Shown here: piece after piece, positions 35,759 through 44,920 of the stretch
Layout of the letters: the number at the start of each line of letters is the position of its first letter
Position numbering within the stretch: position 1 is the stretch's first letter
NCBI RefSeq assembly: GCF_025725685.1
Contig: NZ_CP107008.1
Location: forward strand, 1,612,001-1,676,000
Reading direction: 5' to 3'
Length of the DNA stretch: 64,000 bases
Origin: Halomonas sp. M4R1S46
GTDB lineage: Bacteria > Pseudomonadota > Gammaproteobacteria > Pseudomonadales > Halomonadaceae
Program-made: the position numbers and the translations under genes
Notes under the pieces: generated by a model
What the model was told of the DNA's origin: nothing
Database searches by the model: none
What the model saw: only the letters and a program-made list of their open reading frames with translations

Positions 35759-36733
35759 ATGACCGTGAAGATTTTCGACACTCCCGAGGTCCAGGACTTC
35801 CTGAAGACCGTCAGCGGCTTCGACCAGGCTGGCGGCAACGAGCGCGCCAAGCAGATCATGCACCGCCTGCTCTCCGACCTCTACCGCCTGATCGACGACT
35901 ACGACGTCAGCCCCGAGGAGTTCTGGTCCGCCGTCAGCATGCTCAACGCCCTGGGGGGCGAGACCCAGTTCGGCCTGCTGTCACCGGGGCTGGGCTTCGA
36001 CCACTTCCTGGACATGCGCCAGGACGCCATCGATGCCGAGGCCAAGCGCACCGGGGGGACCCCGCGCACCATCGAGGGCCCGCTGTACGTGGCCGGCGCC
36101 CCGGAAGCCGAAGGCTTCGCGCGCATGGATGACGGCAAGGACCCGGATGGTGAGACCATGTGGCTGACCGGCCAGGTGCGCGACGTCGACGGCACCCCCA
36201 TCGCCGGTGCCAAGGTCGAGATCTGGCACGCCGACTCCAAGGGCGGCTACTCCTTCTTCGACCCGACCCAGAGCGACTACAACCTGCGTCGCTCCATCAT
36301 CACCGACAGCGAAGGTCGCTACACCGCGCGCAGCATCATCCCCTCCGGCTACGGGGTCCCGGAAGGCGCGCCGACCGACCAGGTGCTCAAGGCGCTGGGC
36401 CGCCACGGCGAGCGTCCGGCGCATATCCACTACTTCATCTCGGCGCCGGGGCACCAGCACCTGACCACCCAGATCAACCTGGCCGGCGACCCCTACACCT
36501 TCGACGACTTCGCCTTCGCTACCCGCGAGGAGCTGGTGATCCCGGCGCACCGCATCGAGGATCAGGACGAGATCGCCAGGCGCGAGCTGGATGGCCCCTT
36601 CTCCGAGGTGACCTTCGATATCGAGCTGGCCAGGACCGACGACCCTGAGCTGCAGCATCGCCACAAGCGCCCGCGCGCCAAGGAAGACGAGCAGGATCAG
36701 GCCAGCCAGCAGGCCGGCACCGCCAGGGTCTGA
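35759..36733 (+). CDS. catA: Catechol 1,2-dioxygenase
   Basis: A 324-aa intradiol dioxygenase opening catechol to cis,cis-muconate. The Fe(III) ligands are Y164 (KGGYSFFD), Y198 (IPSGYGVP), H222 and H224 (RPAHIHYF), the canonical 2-Tyr 2-His site. The N-terminal helical linker domain (1-100) is typical. The C-terminus carries an acidic and Lys/Arg-rich tail (RPRAKEDEQDQASQQAG) longer than in Acinetobacter CatA. GAGG lies 8 bases before the ATG. It sits between catC and benA, so benzoate conversion and catechol cleavage are in one gene run. Confidence 0.95.
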   Translation: MTVKIFDTPEVQDFLKTVSGFDQAGGNERAKQIMHRLLSDLYRLIDDYDVSPEEFWSAVSMLNALGGETQFGLLSPGLGFDHFLDMRQDAIDAEAKRTGGTPRTIEGPLYVAGAPEAEGFARMDDGKDPDGETMWLTGQVRDVDGTPIAGAKVEIWHADSKGGYSFFDPTQSDYNLRRSIITDSEGRYTARSIIPSGYGVPEGAPTDQVLKALGRHGERPAHIHYFISAPGHQHLTTQINLAGDPYTFDDFAFATREELVIPAHRIEDQDEIARRELDGPFSEVTFDIELARTDDPELQHRHKRPRAKEDEQDQASQQAGTARV

Positions 36734-36807
36734 TCGGCATCTGCCCCTGGCATTCCGCCGGACAAGCTCCGACAGACAGATACGACAAGATATCGAGGTA
36801 TTGAATC

Positions 36808-38175
36808 ATGACCAGCAAGCTCGATCGTCTCGAACAACGCGTCCGCGGTGCCGTCGTCGACGACGCCGCGGCCGGTATCTTCCGCGCCCATCGCAGCATC
36901 TTCACCGACCCCGAGTTCTTCGAGCTCGAGATGAAGCACATCTTCGAGGGCAACTGGGTGTTCCTGGCCCACGAGAGCCAGATCAGTGAGCCGGGCGACT
37001 ACATGACCGTGACCCTGGGCCGCCAGCCGGTGATCATCACCCGCGACAAGCAGGGCGAACTGCACGGCCTGCTCAACGCCTGCGCCCACCGCGGCGCCAC
37101 CCTGTGCCGCAAGAAGCGCGGCAACAAGGGCACCTTCACCTGCCCGTTCCACGGCTGGACCTTCAAGAACGACGGCAAGCTGCTCAAGGCCAAGAACGAG
37201 AAGACCGGCGCCTACCCCGACGGCTTCAAGCAGGGAGGCTCCCACGACCTCAAGCGCCTGCCGACGTTCGGCAACTACAAGGGCTTCCTGTTCGGCAGCC
37301 TGAGCGATGACGTGATGCCGCTGGAGGAGTACCTGGGCGAGACCACCAAGGTGATCGACAATATCGTCGACCAGGCGCCGGAAGGCCTGGAGATCCTGCG
37401 CGGCACCTCGTCGTACACCTTCAACGGCAACTGGAAGCTGGGCGCGGAGAACGGCGCCGACGGCTACCACGTCAGCTCGGTGCACTGGAACTACGCCTCG
37501 ACCATGGACCGGCGCAACTACGACGCCGGCGGCACCCAGGCGGTGGACGCCGACGGCTGGTCGAAGAGCCAGGGCGGTTTCTACTCCTACGCCAACGGCC
37601 ACATGATGCTGTGGACCCGGCTGCTCAACCCCGAGGTGCGTCCCGTCTACGGCCGCAAGGACGAGATCGAGGCCGAGCTGGGCGAGGCGCGGGCCGACTC
37701 CATCGTCAACCAGACCCGTAACCTCTGCCTTTACCCCAACGTCTACCTGATGGACCAGTTCTCCACCCAGATCCGGGTGATCCGCCCGCTGTCCGTGGAC
37801 AAGAGCGAGGTGACCATCTACTGCTTCGCGCCCAAGGGCGAATCGGCGGAGAGCCGCCGTGTGCGCATCCGCCAGTACGAGGACTTCTTCAACGTCTCGG
37901 GCATGGGCACGCCGGATGACCTGGAGGAATTCCGCGCCTGCCAGAACGGCTACGCCGCCCGCGACGCCGAGTGGAACGACCTCAGCCGCGGCGCCAAGCA
38001 ATGGATCGAGGGCGCCGACGACAACGCCCAGGCGATCGACATGAAGCCGCTGCTGAGCGGAGCGTCCCCCGAGGACGAGGGGCTCTACGTGCTGCACCAC
38101 CAGCACTGGGTCGAGGAGATGCTGCGTGCCATCGACAAGGAACGCAGCCAGTACATCGCCACCGCGTCCGCCTAA
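36808..38175 (+). CDS. benA: Benzoate 1,2-dioxygenase, large (alpha) subunit
   Basis: A 455-aa ring-hydroxylating oxygenase alpha subunit. The Rieske [2Fe-2S] ligands are C92, H94, C112 and H115 (CAHRGATLC... TCPFHGW). The mononuclear iron histidines lie in NGADGYHVSSVHW. With BenB it forms the oxygenase that adds O2 to benzoate, giving the 1,2-dihydrodiol carboxylate. Close toluate dioxygenases (XylX of TOL) cannot be excluded, but benA fits the cat context. GAGG precedes the ATG. Confidence 0.94.
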   Translation: MTSKLDRLEQRVRGAVVDDAAAGIFRAHRSIFTDPEFFELEMKHIFEGNWVFLAHESQISEPGDYMTVTLGRQPVIITRDKQGELHGLLNACAHRGATLCRKKRGNKGTFTCPFHGWTFKNDGKLLKAKNEKTGAYPDGFKQGGSHDLKRLPTFGNYKGFLFGSLSDDVMPLEEYLGETTKVIDNIVDQAPEGLEILRGTSSYTFNGNWKLGAENGADGYHVSSVHWNYASTMDRRNYDAGGTQAVDADGWSKSQGGFYSYANGHMMLWTRLLNPEVRPVYGRKDEIEAELGEARADSIVNQTRNLCLYPNVYLMDQFSTQIRVIRPLSVDKSEVTIYCFAPKGESAESRRVRIRQYEDFFNVSGMGTPDDLEEFRACQNGYAARDAEWNDLSRGAKQWIEGADDNAQAIDMKPLLSGASPEDEGLYVLHHQHWVEEMLRAIDKERSQYIATASA

Positions 38176-38208
38176 GCGCCAGCGACTGTGAAGAGGGGAG
38201 GAGTGACC

Positions 38209-38700
38209 ATGAGCATCAGCTATCACGATATCCAGGCTTTCGTCTTTCGCGAGGCGCGCCTGCTCGACGACCGCCAGTGGGACGCGTGGCTCGAGTGCTA
38301 CCGCAAGGACGCGGTGTTCTGGATGCCGGCCTGGGACGACGACGACCGGCTCACCGAGGACCCGCAAAGCGAGATCTCGCTGATCTACTACCCGAACCGC
38401 GAGGGGCTCGAGGACCGGGTCTACCGGATCAAGACCGAGCGCTCCGGGGCGACCAGCCTCCCCGAGCCGCGCACCACGCACCTGATCGGCAACCTGGAGG
38501 TGCTGGGGCAGGAGGGCGATGAAGTGAAGCTGCGCTTCAACTGGCACACCCTGAGCCACCGCTACCAGCAGACCAACCAGTTCTTCGGGACGTCCTTCTA
38601 CACCCTGGACGTGTCCGGCGAGACACCGCTGATCAGCGACAAGAAGGTGGTGCTGAACAACGACTACATCCACCAGGTCATCGACATCTATCACATCTGA
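38209..38700 (+). CDS. benB: Benzoate 1,2-dioxygenase, small (beta) subunit
   Basis: A 163-aa beta subunit of the NTF2-like fold. Recognisable by the start SYHDIQAFVFREARLLDDRQWDAWLECY, FWMPAWDDDD and SEISLIYYPNREGLEDRVYRI. It has a structural role in the alpha3-beta3 oxygenase. The ATG at 38209 is preceded by GGGGAGGAG; an in-frame GTG at 38188 has no comparable site. 33 bases after benA. Confidence 0.94.
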   Translation: MSISYHDIQAFVFREARLLDDRQWDAWLECYRKDAVFWMPAWDDDDRLTEDPQSEISLIYYPNREGLEDRVYRIKTERSGATSLPEPRTTHLIGNLEVLGQEGDEVKLRFNWHTLSHRYQQTNQFFGTSFYTLDVSGETPLISDKKVVLNNDYIHQVIDIYHI

Positions 38701-38723
38701 TCCGGTGGGGGAGGAGAACGACC

Positions 38724-39752
38724 ATGAGCTACACCATTGCCCTCAACTTCGAGGACGGCGTGACCCGTTTCATCGGCTGCAAGGAAGGCGAGACCGTCCT
38801 CGACGCGGCCTACCGGCAGAAGGTCAACCTGCCCATGGACTGCTCCGACGGCGTCTGCGGCACCTGCAAGGGCCACTGCGAGCAGGGCGAGTTCGACATG
38901 GGTGACGAGTACCTGGAGGAGGCGCTCTCCGACGAGGAGGCCGCCGAGGGCCAGGTGCTGACCTGCCAGATGGTGCCGTCGACCGACTGCGTCCTCCAGG
39001 TGCCGGTGGCCTCGACCCTGTGCAAGACCGCGGTCGGCAAGCTCGAGGGCACCGTGGCCGTGGTCGAGCCACTCTCCGAGGACAGCATCGAGCTGGCCAT
39101 CGACCTCGATGACGACGCCGAGCTGGCCTTCCTGCCCGGCCAGTACATCCACATCGACGTGCCGGGCACCGAGGAGCATCGCTCCTACTCCTTCAGTTCC
39201 CGGCCGGGCGCCTCGAGGGCCACCTTCCTGATCCGCAACGTCCCCCATGGCCTGATGAGCGGCTACCTGAGCGACCAGGCCAAGCCCGGTGAGCGCCTCA
39301 CCCTGACCGGGCCGATGGGCAGCTTCTACCTGCGCGAGATCACCCGGCCGGTGCTGATGCTGGCCGGCGGCACCGGCCTGGCCCCCTTCCTGTCGATGCT
39401 CGAGCAGTTGGCGGAGCAGGGCTGCGAGGCGCCGGTGCACCTGATCTACGGCGTCAACAAGGACGATCACCTGGTCAAGACCGAGGCCCTGGATGCCCTC
39501 AGGGAGCGCCTGCCGACCTTCAGCTACGCCACCGTGGTGGTGGACGAGGACAGCGATCACCCGCGCAAGGGCTACGTCACCCACCATATGGATGCCGAGG
39601 TCCTGCACGACGGCGATGTCGATGTCTACCTGTGCGGGCCGCCGCCCATGGTCGACGCCGTGCTCAAGCACTTCGACGAGCAGGGCATCGCCCCGCAGAG
39701 CTTCCACTACGAGAAGTTCACCCCCAACCAGGCACCCGGGGAGGCCGCATGA
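38724..39752 (+). CDS. benC: Benzoate 1,2-dioxygenase electron-transfer component
   Basis: A 342-aa reductase passing electrons from NADH to the Rieske centre. N-terminal plant-type ferredoxin domain with cluster ligands C40, C45, C48 and C81; FAD-binding RSYSFSS around residue 155; NAD-binding GGTGLAPF around 215 and CGPPPMVDAV near the C-terminus. GGAGGAG precedes the ATG. Its stop overlaps the benD start (ATGA). Confidence 0.95.
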   Translation: MSYTIALNFEDGVTRFIGCKEGETVLDAAYRQKVNLPMDCSDGVCGTCKGHCEQGEFDMGDEYLEEALSDEEAAEGQVLTCQMVPSTDCVLQVPVASTLCKTAVGKLEGTVAVVEPLSEDSIELAIDLDDDAELAFLPGQYIHIDVPGTEEHRSYSFSSRPGASRATFLIRNVPHGLMSGYLSDQAKPGERLTLTGPMGSFYLREITRPVLMLAGGTGLAPFLSMLEQLAEQGCEAPVHLIYGVNKDDHLVKTEALDALRERLPTFSYATVVVDEDSDHPRKGYVTHHMDAEVLHDGDVDVYLCGPPPMVDAVLKHFDEQGIAPQSFHYEKFTPNQAPGEAA

Positions 39753-40549
39753 ACCGCCAACGCTTCGCTGGCCCACGTTTCCAGGACCGGGTGATGGTGG
39801 TCACCGGCGCCGCCCAGGGCATCGGCCAGCGCGTCGCCGAGCGCGCCGCCGCCGAGGGTGCCCGTCTGGCCCTGGTGGACCGCGCCGACCATGTCCAGGC
39901 GGTGGCGGCCGAGTTGCGCGAGCAGGGGGCCGAGGCCATCGCCCTGCAGGCCGACCTGGAGACCTGGGAGGGCGCCGAGGACGCCATGACCCGGGCCCGG
40001 GAGCACTTCGGGCGTCTCGATATCCTGATCAACAACGTGGGCGGGGCGATCAACTTCAAGCCGTTCACCGAGTTCAGCGATACCGAGATCTCGGCCGAGA
40101 TCACCCGTTCGCTGATGCCGACCCTGTGGTGCTGCCGCGCGGCTCTGCCCAGCATGGTGGAGCAGGGCAGTGGCGTCATCGTCAACGTGTCCTCGGCGGC
40201 GACCCGCGGTATCCACCGGATTCCCTACTCGGCGGCCAAGGGCGGCGTCAACGCCATGACGGCGTCGCTGGCCTTCGAGTATGCCGAGCACGGCATTCGT
40301 GTGGTGGCTACGGCGCCGGGCGGTACCGAGGCGCCGCCGCGGCGGATCTCGCGCGGCACGCCGGAGCCCCGCAATGAAACGGAGCAGGCCTGGTTCCAGG
40401 CGCATATCGATCAGACCAAGGCGAGCTGCCTGATGGGCCGCTACGGCACCCTGGACGAGATGGCCGCGCCGATCCTGTTCCTCGCCTCGGACGAGGCCAG
40501 CTACATCACCGGCACGGTGGTGCCGGTGGCCGGTGGTGACCTGGGCTAG
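39749..40549 (+). CDS. benD: 1,6-dihydroxycyclohexa-2,4-diene-1-carboxylate dehydrogenase
   Basis: A 266-aa short-chain dehydrogenase that oxidises and decarboxylates the benzoate diol to catechol. The nucleotide motif TGAAQGIGQ is at residues 19-27, NNVGG follows, and the catalytic YxxxK is in IPYSAAKGG. The C-terminal PVAGGDLG matches the family. ATG overlaps the benC stop, so translation is coupled. The longer frame starting upstream is out of context with benC. Confidence 0.94.
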   Translation: MNRQRFAGPRFQDRVMVVTGAAQGIGQRVAERAAAEGARLALVDRADHVQAVAAELREQGAEAIALQADLETWEGAEDAMTRAREHFGRLDILINNVGGAINFKPFTEFSDTEISAEITRSLMPTLWCCRAALPSMVEQGSGVIVNVSSAATRGIHRIPYSAAKGGVNAMTASLAFEYAEHGIRVVATAPGGTEAPPRRISRGTPEPRNETEQAWFQAHIDQTKASCLMGRYGTLDEMAAPILFLASDEASYITGTVVPVAGGDLG

Positions 40550-40600
40550 CGCATCGGGCGTTCTCCTGACCTCCAACGACAATAACCCCTGGAGCAGATC

Positions 40601-41845
40601 ATGAAGCATATCGAAAAGGGCGTGGGTCTCGTGTCCGCGCCACGCGACTTCATCCGCGATCTCAATGCCGACAACCTCAGTGCCGGCCTGGTGGCCGGGA
40701 TCTTTGGCCTCAGCGCGGGTATCATCCATATCAGCGCCGGCACCGCCGCCGGGCTCCCCCAGGAGTTCACCCTGCTGTGGGTGATCAGCTATCTGATGAT
40801 CAACGGCCTGTTCGGGCTCTTCCTGCCGGCCTACTATCGGCTGCCCCTGCCGATGGCCAACTCCATTCCCGGTGCCTTGCTGTTCGCCGCCATCATTCCC
40901 GTGGTGGGGCTCAACGAGGCCCTGGGGGCGACGCTGCTCGCCGGGGCCATCGCCTTGGTCGTCGGCCTGGCCGGAATGATGAGCCTGGTCATGCGGCTGA
41001 TTCCGATGCCCATCGTCATGGGCATGGTCGCGGGCATCCTGCTCAAGTTCGGCATCAACATGGTGATGCCGCTGCAGGATGCCATGCTGCCGGCGGTGGT
41101 GATGATCCTGGCCTTCTTCCTTTCGGCGCGCTACCTGCGTCGGGTGCCCCCCCTGGTCGTCACCCTGCTGGTCGGCGTCGGGTACATGGCCGCCTCCGGC
41201 GCCGACTTCTCGAGCGTGGAGTTCTCCTTCAGGCTCCCCGAGTTCATCATGCCCACCTTCACCCTGGAGGCCTTCCTGGCCTATGGCCTGCCCCTGGCGC
41301 TGATCCTGGTGGGCATGGAAACCCCCGCTGGCGTGGGCCTGGTCAAGGGCATGGGCTTCAAGGAGGCGCCGGCCAATGCCATCACCGCCGTGGGGGGCTT
41401 CGGCACCATGATCTCGGCCTTCTTCAACCTGCACAGCACCTGCATCGCCGCACCGATGACCGGCATCTGTTCCGGGCCGGAGGCCGGCAGTCACGACAAG
41501 CGCTGGGTGGCCGCGGTCATCGTCGGCATCATCTTCGTCGTGGCCGCCCCCTTCTACGGCTTCGTGTTCAGCCTGATCGAGGCCATGCCGAGCTACTTCA
41601 TCGCCATCATCGCCGGCCTGGCGCTGCTGCGGGTGATCGGCTCGGCGATGCACATGACCTTCTCCGGCAAGCATGAGGTGGGTGCGATGTTCTCCTTCCT
41701 GATCGCCGTCTCGGGCCTGCAGATCCTCGGCATCGGCTCCTCCTTCTGGGCGCTGGTGCTGGGCGTGGGGCTCTCGATGCTCGTCGAGTTCAAGGATTTC
41801 GACTTCACCTTCGAGCGCCGCCCGCTGTCCAGGAAGGCCGGCTAG
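40601..41845 (+). CDS. BenE-family benzoate/H+ symporter (first copy)
   Basis: A 414-aa membrane protein with about 12 hydrophobic segments. It belongs to the BenE family: NLSAGLVAGIFGLSAGIIHI, PMANSIPGALLFAA, and the family hallmark HSTCIAAPMTGICSGPEAG..DKRWVAA. It would import benzoate with protons. It diverges clearly from the second BenE-family gene at 41966, so the two may differ in substrate or affinity. CTGGAG precedes the ATG; the gene follows benD by 51 bases and ends at a terminator. Confidence 0.85.
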   Translation: MKHIEKGVGLVSAPRDFIRDLNADNLSAGLVAGIFGLSAGIIHISAGTAAGLPQEFTLLWVISYLMINGLFGLFLPAYYRLPLPMANSIPGALLFAAIIPVVGLNEALGATLLAGAIALVVGLAGMMSLVMRLIPMPIVMGMVAGILLKFGINMVMPLQDAMLPAVVMILAFFLSARYLRRVPPLVVTLLVGVGYMAASGADFSSVEFSFRLPEFIMPTFTLEAFLAYGLPLALILVGMETPAGVGLVKGMGFKEAPANAITAVGGFGTMISAFFNLHSTCIAAPMTGICSGPEAGSHDKRWVAAVIVGIIFVVAAPFYGFVFSLIEAMPSYFIAIIAGLALLRVIGSAMHMTFSGKHEVGAMFSFLIAVSGLQILGIGSSFWALVLGVGLSMLVEFKDFDFTFERRPLSRKAG

Positions 41846-41875
41846 GCCCCGGCGTCTGCCCCGGCATCCTCCCTT

Positions 41876-41910
41876 GGCCCGCGCCCGCGATGGTGGAGCG
41901 GGCCTTTTTT
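41876..41910 (+). terminator. Rho-independent terminator between the two BenE-family genes
   Basis: GGCCCGC (41876-41882) pairs with GCGGGCC (41898-41904), followed by TTTTTT. It closes the cat-ben run, so the next carrier gene may have its own promoter or depend on read-through. Confidence 0.8.
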
Positions 41911-41965
41911 CCTTCGTCGGCACCCTCGGGTGCCGCCTTCCCGTTTCCCCGCCGAGGTTCTCGTC

Positions 41966-43171
41966 ATGCGACTCCACCAGGACTGGTCCCTTCCCGCCGT
42001 CACCGCCGGCTTCGTGGCGGTGCTGGTCTCCTATGCCGGCCCCCTGGCCATCTTCTTCCAGGCCGCCCAGAGTGCCGAGATCTCCGGCGCCATGATGACC
42101 TCCTGGGTCTGGGCCATCTCCATGGGGGCCGCCGTCTCCGGCATCGGGCTCAGCCTGTGGCTCAAGGTGCCGGTGGTCACCGCCTGGTCGGCACCGGGCA
42201 CGGCGCTGCTGGTCACGCTCTTCCCGGGGCTGTCGCTCGGCGAGGCGGTGGGGGCCTATCTCACCGCGGCGGCGGTGATCCTCGTGATCGGCATCACCGG
42301 CTCCTTCGATCGCATCATCCGGGCGATTCCGCCGGGCATCGCCAGCGCCATGATGGCCGGCATCCTCTTCCAGTTCGGCGTCGGCGTCTTCGTCTCGCTG
42401 CAATCGGTGCCGGCGCTGGCCATCGGCATGCTCCTGGCCTACCTGGTGTTCAAGCGCCTGACGCCGCGCTACAGCCTGGTGCTGCTGCTCATCGTCGGCG
42501 TCGTCCTGGCGGTCGTCCTGGAGGGGGCGAGCCTCGAGGGCGTGACGCTCAGCCTGGCCTCGCCCCAGTTCATCCGCCCCGAGTGGACCTGGCAGGGCAC
42601 CCTCAGCCTGGCGATCCCGCTGGTGCTGGTCAGCCTGACCGGCCAGTTCCTGCCGGGCATGGCGATCCTGCGCACCGCCGGCTACGACACCCCGGCCCGG
42701 CCCATCGTCACCGTCGCCAGCCTGACCTCCCTCGTGACCGCCTGCTTCGGTGGCATCACCACGGTGATCGCCGCCATCACCGCGGCGATCTGCACCAGCC
42801 CGGAGGCCCATGAGAACCCGGACAAGCGCTATGTCGCCGGCGTGGCCAACGGCGTCTTCTACCTGGTCGGGGGGACCCTGGCCGGTACCATCGTGGCGCT
42901 GTTCACCTCGCTGCCCGGCGAGTTCGTCGCCGTGCTGGCCGGCCTGGCGTTGATCGGGGCCATCACCAGCAACGTCAGCGCCTTCGCCGCCTGCAAGGAT
43001 CACCTGGAGGCCTCGGTGATCACCTTCCTCGCCACGGCCTCCGGCATGAGCTTCCTGGGTCTCGGCTCGGCCTTCTGGGGCGTGGTGGTCGGCGCCCTGG
43101 CCTACGGCCTGCTGCATCGGCCGCTGGCCATGCCGGGCCGTCGCGCCGCGACGAACGCCGCGCGACGCTGA
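41966..43171 (+). CDS. benE: BenE-family benzoate/H+ symporter (second copy)
   Basis: A 401-aa membrane protein with about 12 hydrophobic segments. It is the closer match to classical BenE: QDWSLPAVTAGFVAVLVSYAGPLAIFFQAA, VTAWSAPGTALLVT, and ITTVIAAITAAICTSPEAHENPDKRYVAG, the family signature. ATG 41966 has GAGG 8 bases upstream; the longer frame overlaps the terminator zone. It stands after a terminator, 120 bases from the first carrier. Confidence 0.88.
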   Translation: MRLHQDWSLPAVTAGFVAVLVSYAGPLAIFFQAAQSAEISGAMMTSWVWAISMGAAVSGIGLSLWLKVPVVTAWSAPGTALLVTLFPGLSLGEAVGAYLTAAAVILVIGITGSFDRIIRAIPPGIASAMMAGILFQFGVGVFVSLQSVPALAIGMLLAYLVFKRLTPRYSLVLLLIVGVVLAVVLEGASLEGVTLSLASPQFIRPEWTWQGTLSLAIPLVLVSLTGQFLPGMAILRTAGYDTPARPIVTVASLTSLVTACFGGITTVIAAITAAICTSPEAHENPDKRYVAGVANGVFYLVGGTLAGTIVALFTSLPGEFVAVLAGLALIGAITSNVSAFAACKDHLEASVITFLATASGMSFLGLGSAFWGVVVGALAYGLLHRPLAMPGRRAATNAARR

Positions 43172-43332
43172 CGCGGGCCGGCGGCGACTCGCCCGGCGCG
43201 TGGAACCTCCGGGCTGCCGCCGGGCAGGTTGCGGTGATAGGCTCGCCATCAGCTCGGTCGACAGGCGGCCGGGCCGATGACGGGAGACAGCGGGTGATGG
43301 CGAGTCGAGGTGCCTGGAGGGGTGGAAGGAGC

Positions 43333-43971
43333 ATGAGAGGATGGGTCGGCCGGCTGGGCCTGCTGGGCATGGCCCTCGGCCTGACGGGCTGCGCCATGTT
43401 TGCCCCGACGCCGCCCCGGGACCAGACGAACCTCTGCGAGATCTTCCGCGAGCAACCGGACTGGTACGACGCCGCCCGGGACACCGAGCAGAAATGGGGC
43501 ACGCCGATCTGGACGCAGATGGCCTTCATCGAGCGCGAGTCGTCCTTTCGCAGCCACGTGAAGCCGCCTCGGCGACGCCTGCTCGGCTTCATCCCCTGGA
43601 CCCGCCCGTCGTCGGCCTTCGGCTACGCCCAGGCCCAGGACCCGGTGTGGGGGGAGTACCAGGCAGAGGCGGCCGGCTGGTTCGCCAGTCGCAGCGACAT
43701 GGAGGACGCCACCGACTTCATCGGCTGGTACAACGCGCGCACCCGGCGCATGACGGGGGTGTCGCTGCACAACCCCGAGCACCTCTACCTGGCCTACCAC
43801 GAGGGCCAGGGCGGCTATCGGCGAGGGTCCTACCGCAGCAAGCCCGGCGTGCGGCGCGCCGCCCGGCAGGTCGCCGCGACCGCCGGGCGCTATCGCGCGC
43901 AGCTGGCCGCCTGCGAGGCCGAGTTTCGCTGCGATCGCTTCTACCAGGTCTGGCCGTTCTGCCGAGGCTAA
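43333..43971 (+). CDS. Lipoprotein with lysozyme-like (SLT) fold
   Basis: A 212-aa exported lipoprotein: the signal peptide MRGWVGRLGLLGMALGLTGC ends in a lipobox with Cys at residue 20. The remainder has the transglycosylase pattern: candidate catalytic Glu in MAFIERESSFRSHV, then SSAFGYAQAQDPVWGEY, DFIGWYNAR, and YLAYHEGQGGY, as in SLT-domain lytic transglycosylases. It would cleave or bind peptidoglycan in the periplasm. Start is uncertain: the ATG at 43333 gives a classical signal length but its AAGGAG is only 1 base away; an in-frame ATG at 43297 has GGGAG at 10 bases and a longer Arg-rich n-region. Confidence 0.75.
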   Translation: MRGWVGRLGLLGMALGLTGCAMFAPTPPRDQTNLCEIFREQPDWYDAARDTEQKWGTPIWTQMAFIERESSFRSHVKPPRRRLLGFIPWTRPSSAFGYAQAQDPVWGEYQAEAAGWFASRSDMEDATDFIGWYNARTRRMTGVSLHNPEHLYLAYHEGQGGYRRGSYRSKPGVRRAARQVAATAGRYRAQLAACEAEFRCDRFYQVWPFCRG

Positions 43972-44144
43972 CCGAGCGAGGGAGGCATTCGAGGCGCCGG
44001 ACCGTTCGTGGCACACTGTGTCGCGGATTCGCAGGCGGGGAGCCGCCTTCGCCGTGCAGGCCGCTCGGCCGGCCACCTCGGCCGATGGTGGGTCCCGACG
44101 CTTGCGAATGACCGACACCACCAAGGACTCTGAGGTTCACCCAT

Positions 44145-44855
44145 ATGTTTCGCATCCTTGCCGGCATCGTGCTGGGGCTGGGCCTGCTCGGCGCGGGAGC
44201 CATGGCCTACATGCACAGCGGCATGTACAACGTCGCCGCCAGTGACGATCACCTGCCGCTGGTCGAGTCGGTCCTGCATTCCACCATGCACGCCTCCGTG
44301 TCCTCCCGGGCCGAGGACATCGAGGTGCCCGACCTCGACGACCCCGCGATGATCCGCCAGGGGGCCCGCGCCTACGAGGACCTCTGCACGGCCTGCCACC
44401 TCAAGCCCGGGCTCGACGGCACGGTGCTGCGGGCGGGCCTGAACCCCGTGCCCCCGCGGCTGGCCGAGCCGAACCATCGTTCGCCGGCCGAGCAATTCTG
44501 GATCATCAAGCACGGTATCAAGATGACCGGCATGCCGGCCTGGGGCGAGACCCATGACGATGCCGAGCTCTGGGAGATGGTGGCCTTCCTGCAGCGCCTG
44601 CCCGAGCTCTCCGAGCAGGACTATGCCGCCTCGATCGCGCCCGAGGCGCGACAAGGCGTGGCCGACGATGGCCATGACCACGAGCACGGCAACCTGCTGG
44701 CCATGGCGGACACCACGGGGGCCCAGGGGGAGGCCGGTGAGGGCCACCACGACGGGGCGGCGGATGACCAGGGGACCGACGACCACCACCAGGAGGCGTC
44801 GGCCGCCCCACCCGAGGACGACCATCACGGCGATGGGCATGATCACGCCCATTGA
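44145..44855 (+). CDS. Membrane-anchored cytochrome c with histidine/aspartate-rich tail
   Basis: A 236-aa protein. Residues 5-22 are a hydrophobic N-terminal anchor or signal. A single class I-like cytochrome c domain follows, with heme motif C81-T-A-C84-H85 and a likely axial Met at 130 (MTGMPAWGE). The last 63 residues form a low-complexity tail with 12 His and many Asp/Glu, suggestive of metal binding. The redox partner is unknown. The tail is the odd feature: it is in frame and ends at a normal stop. Confidence 0.85.
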   Translation: MFRILAGIVLGLGLLGAGAMAYMHSGMYNVAASDDHLPLVESVLHSTMHASVSSRAEDIEVPDLDDPAMIRQGARAYEDLCTACHLKPGLDGTVLRAGLNPVPPRLAEPNHRSPAEQFWIIKHGIKMTGMPAWGETHDDAELWEMVAFLQRLPELSEQDYAASIAPEARQGVADDGHDHEHGNLLAMADTTGAQGEAGEGHHDGAADDQGTDDHHQEASAAPPEDDHHGDGHDHAH

Positions 44856-44920
44856 GGGTCGCGAGGCACGACGGCCCTGATGACGGAAGGGGGACGGCCC
44901 AGAGGACCGCCTGGCCTAGC

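Noticed and set aside
36780..36801. ATAC...GTAT before benA as a second CatR/BenM site
   Set aside because: The halves are 14 bases apart instead of 7 and lack the inner ACC/GGT symmetry.
39707..43249. A 1180-codon open frame on the minus strand opposite benD and both BenE-family genes
   Set aside because: It is antisense to four well-supported genes and its translation is dominated by Gly, His, Gln and Asp in short repeats, the usual shadow of GC-rich coding sequence.
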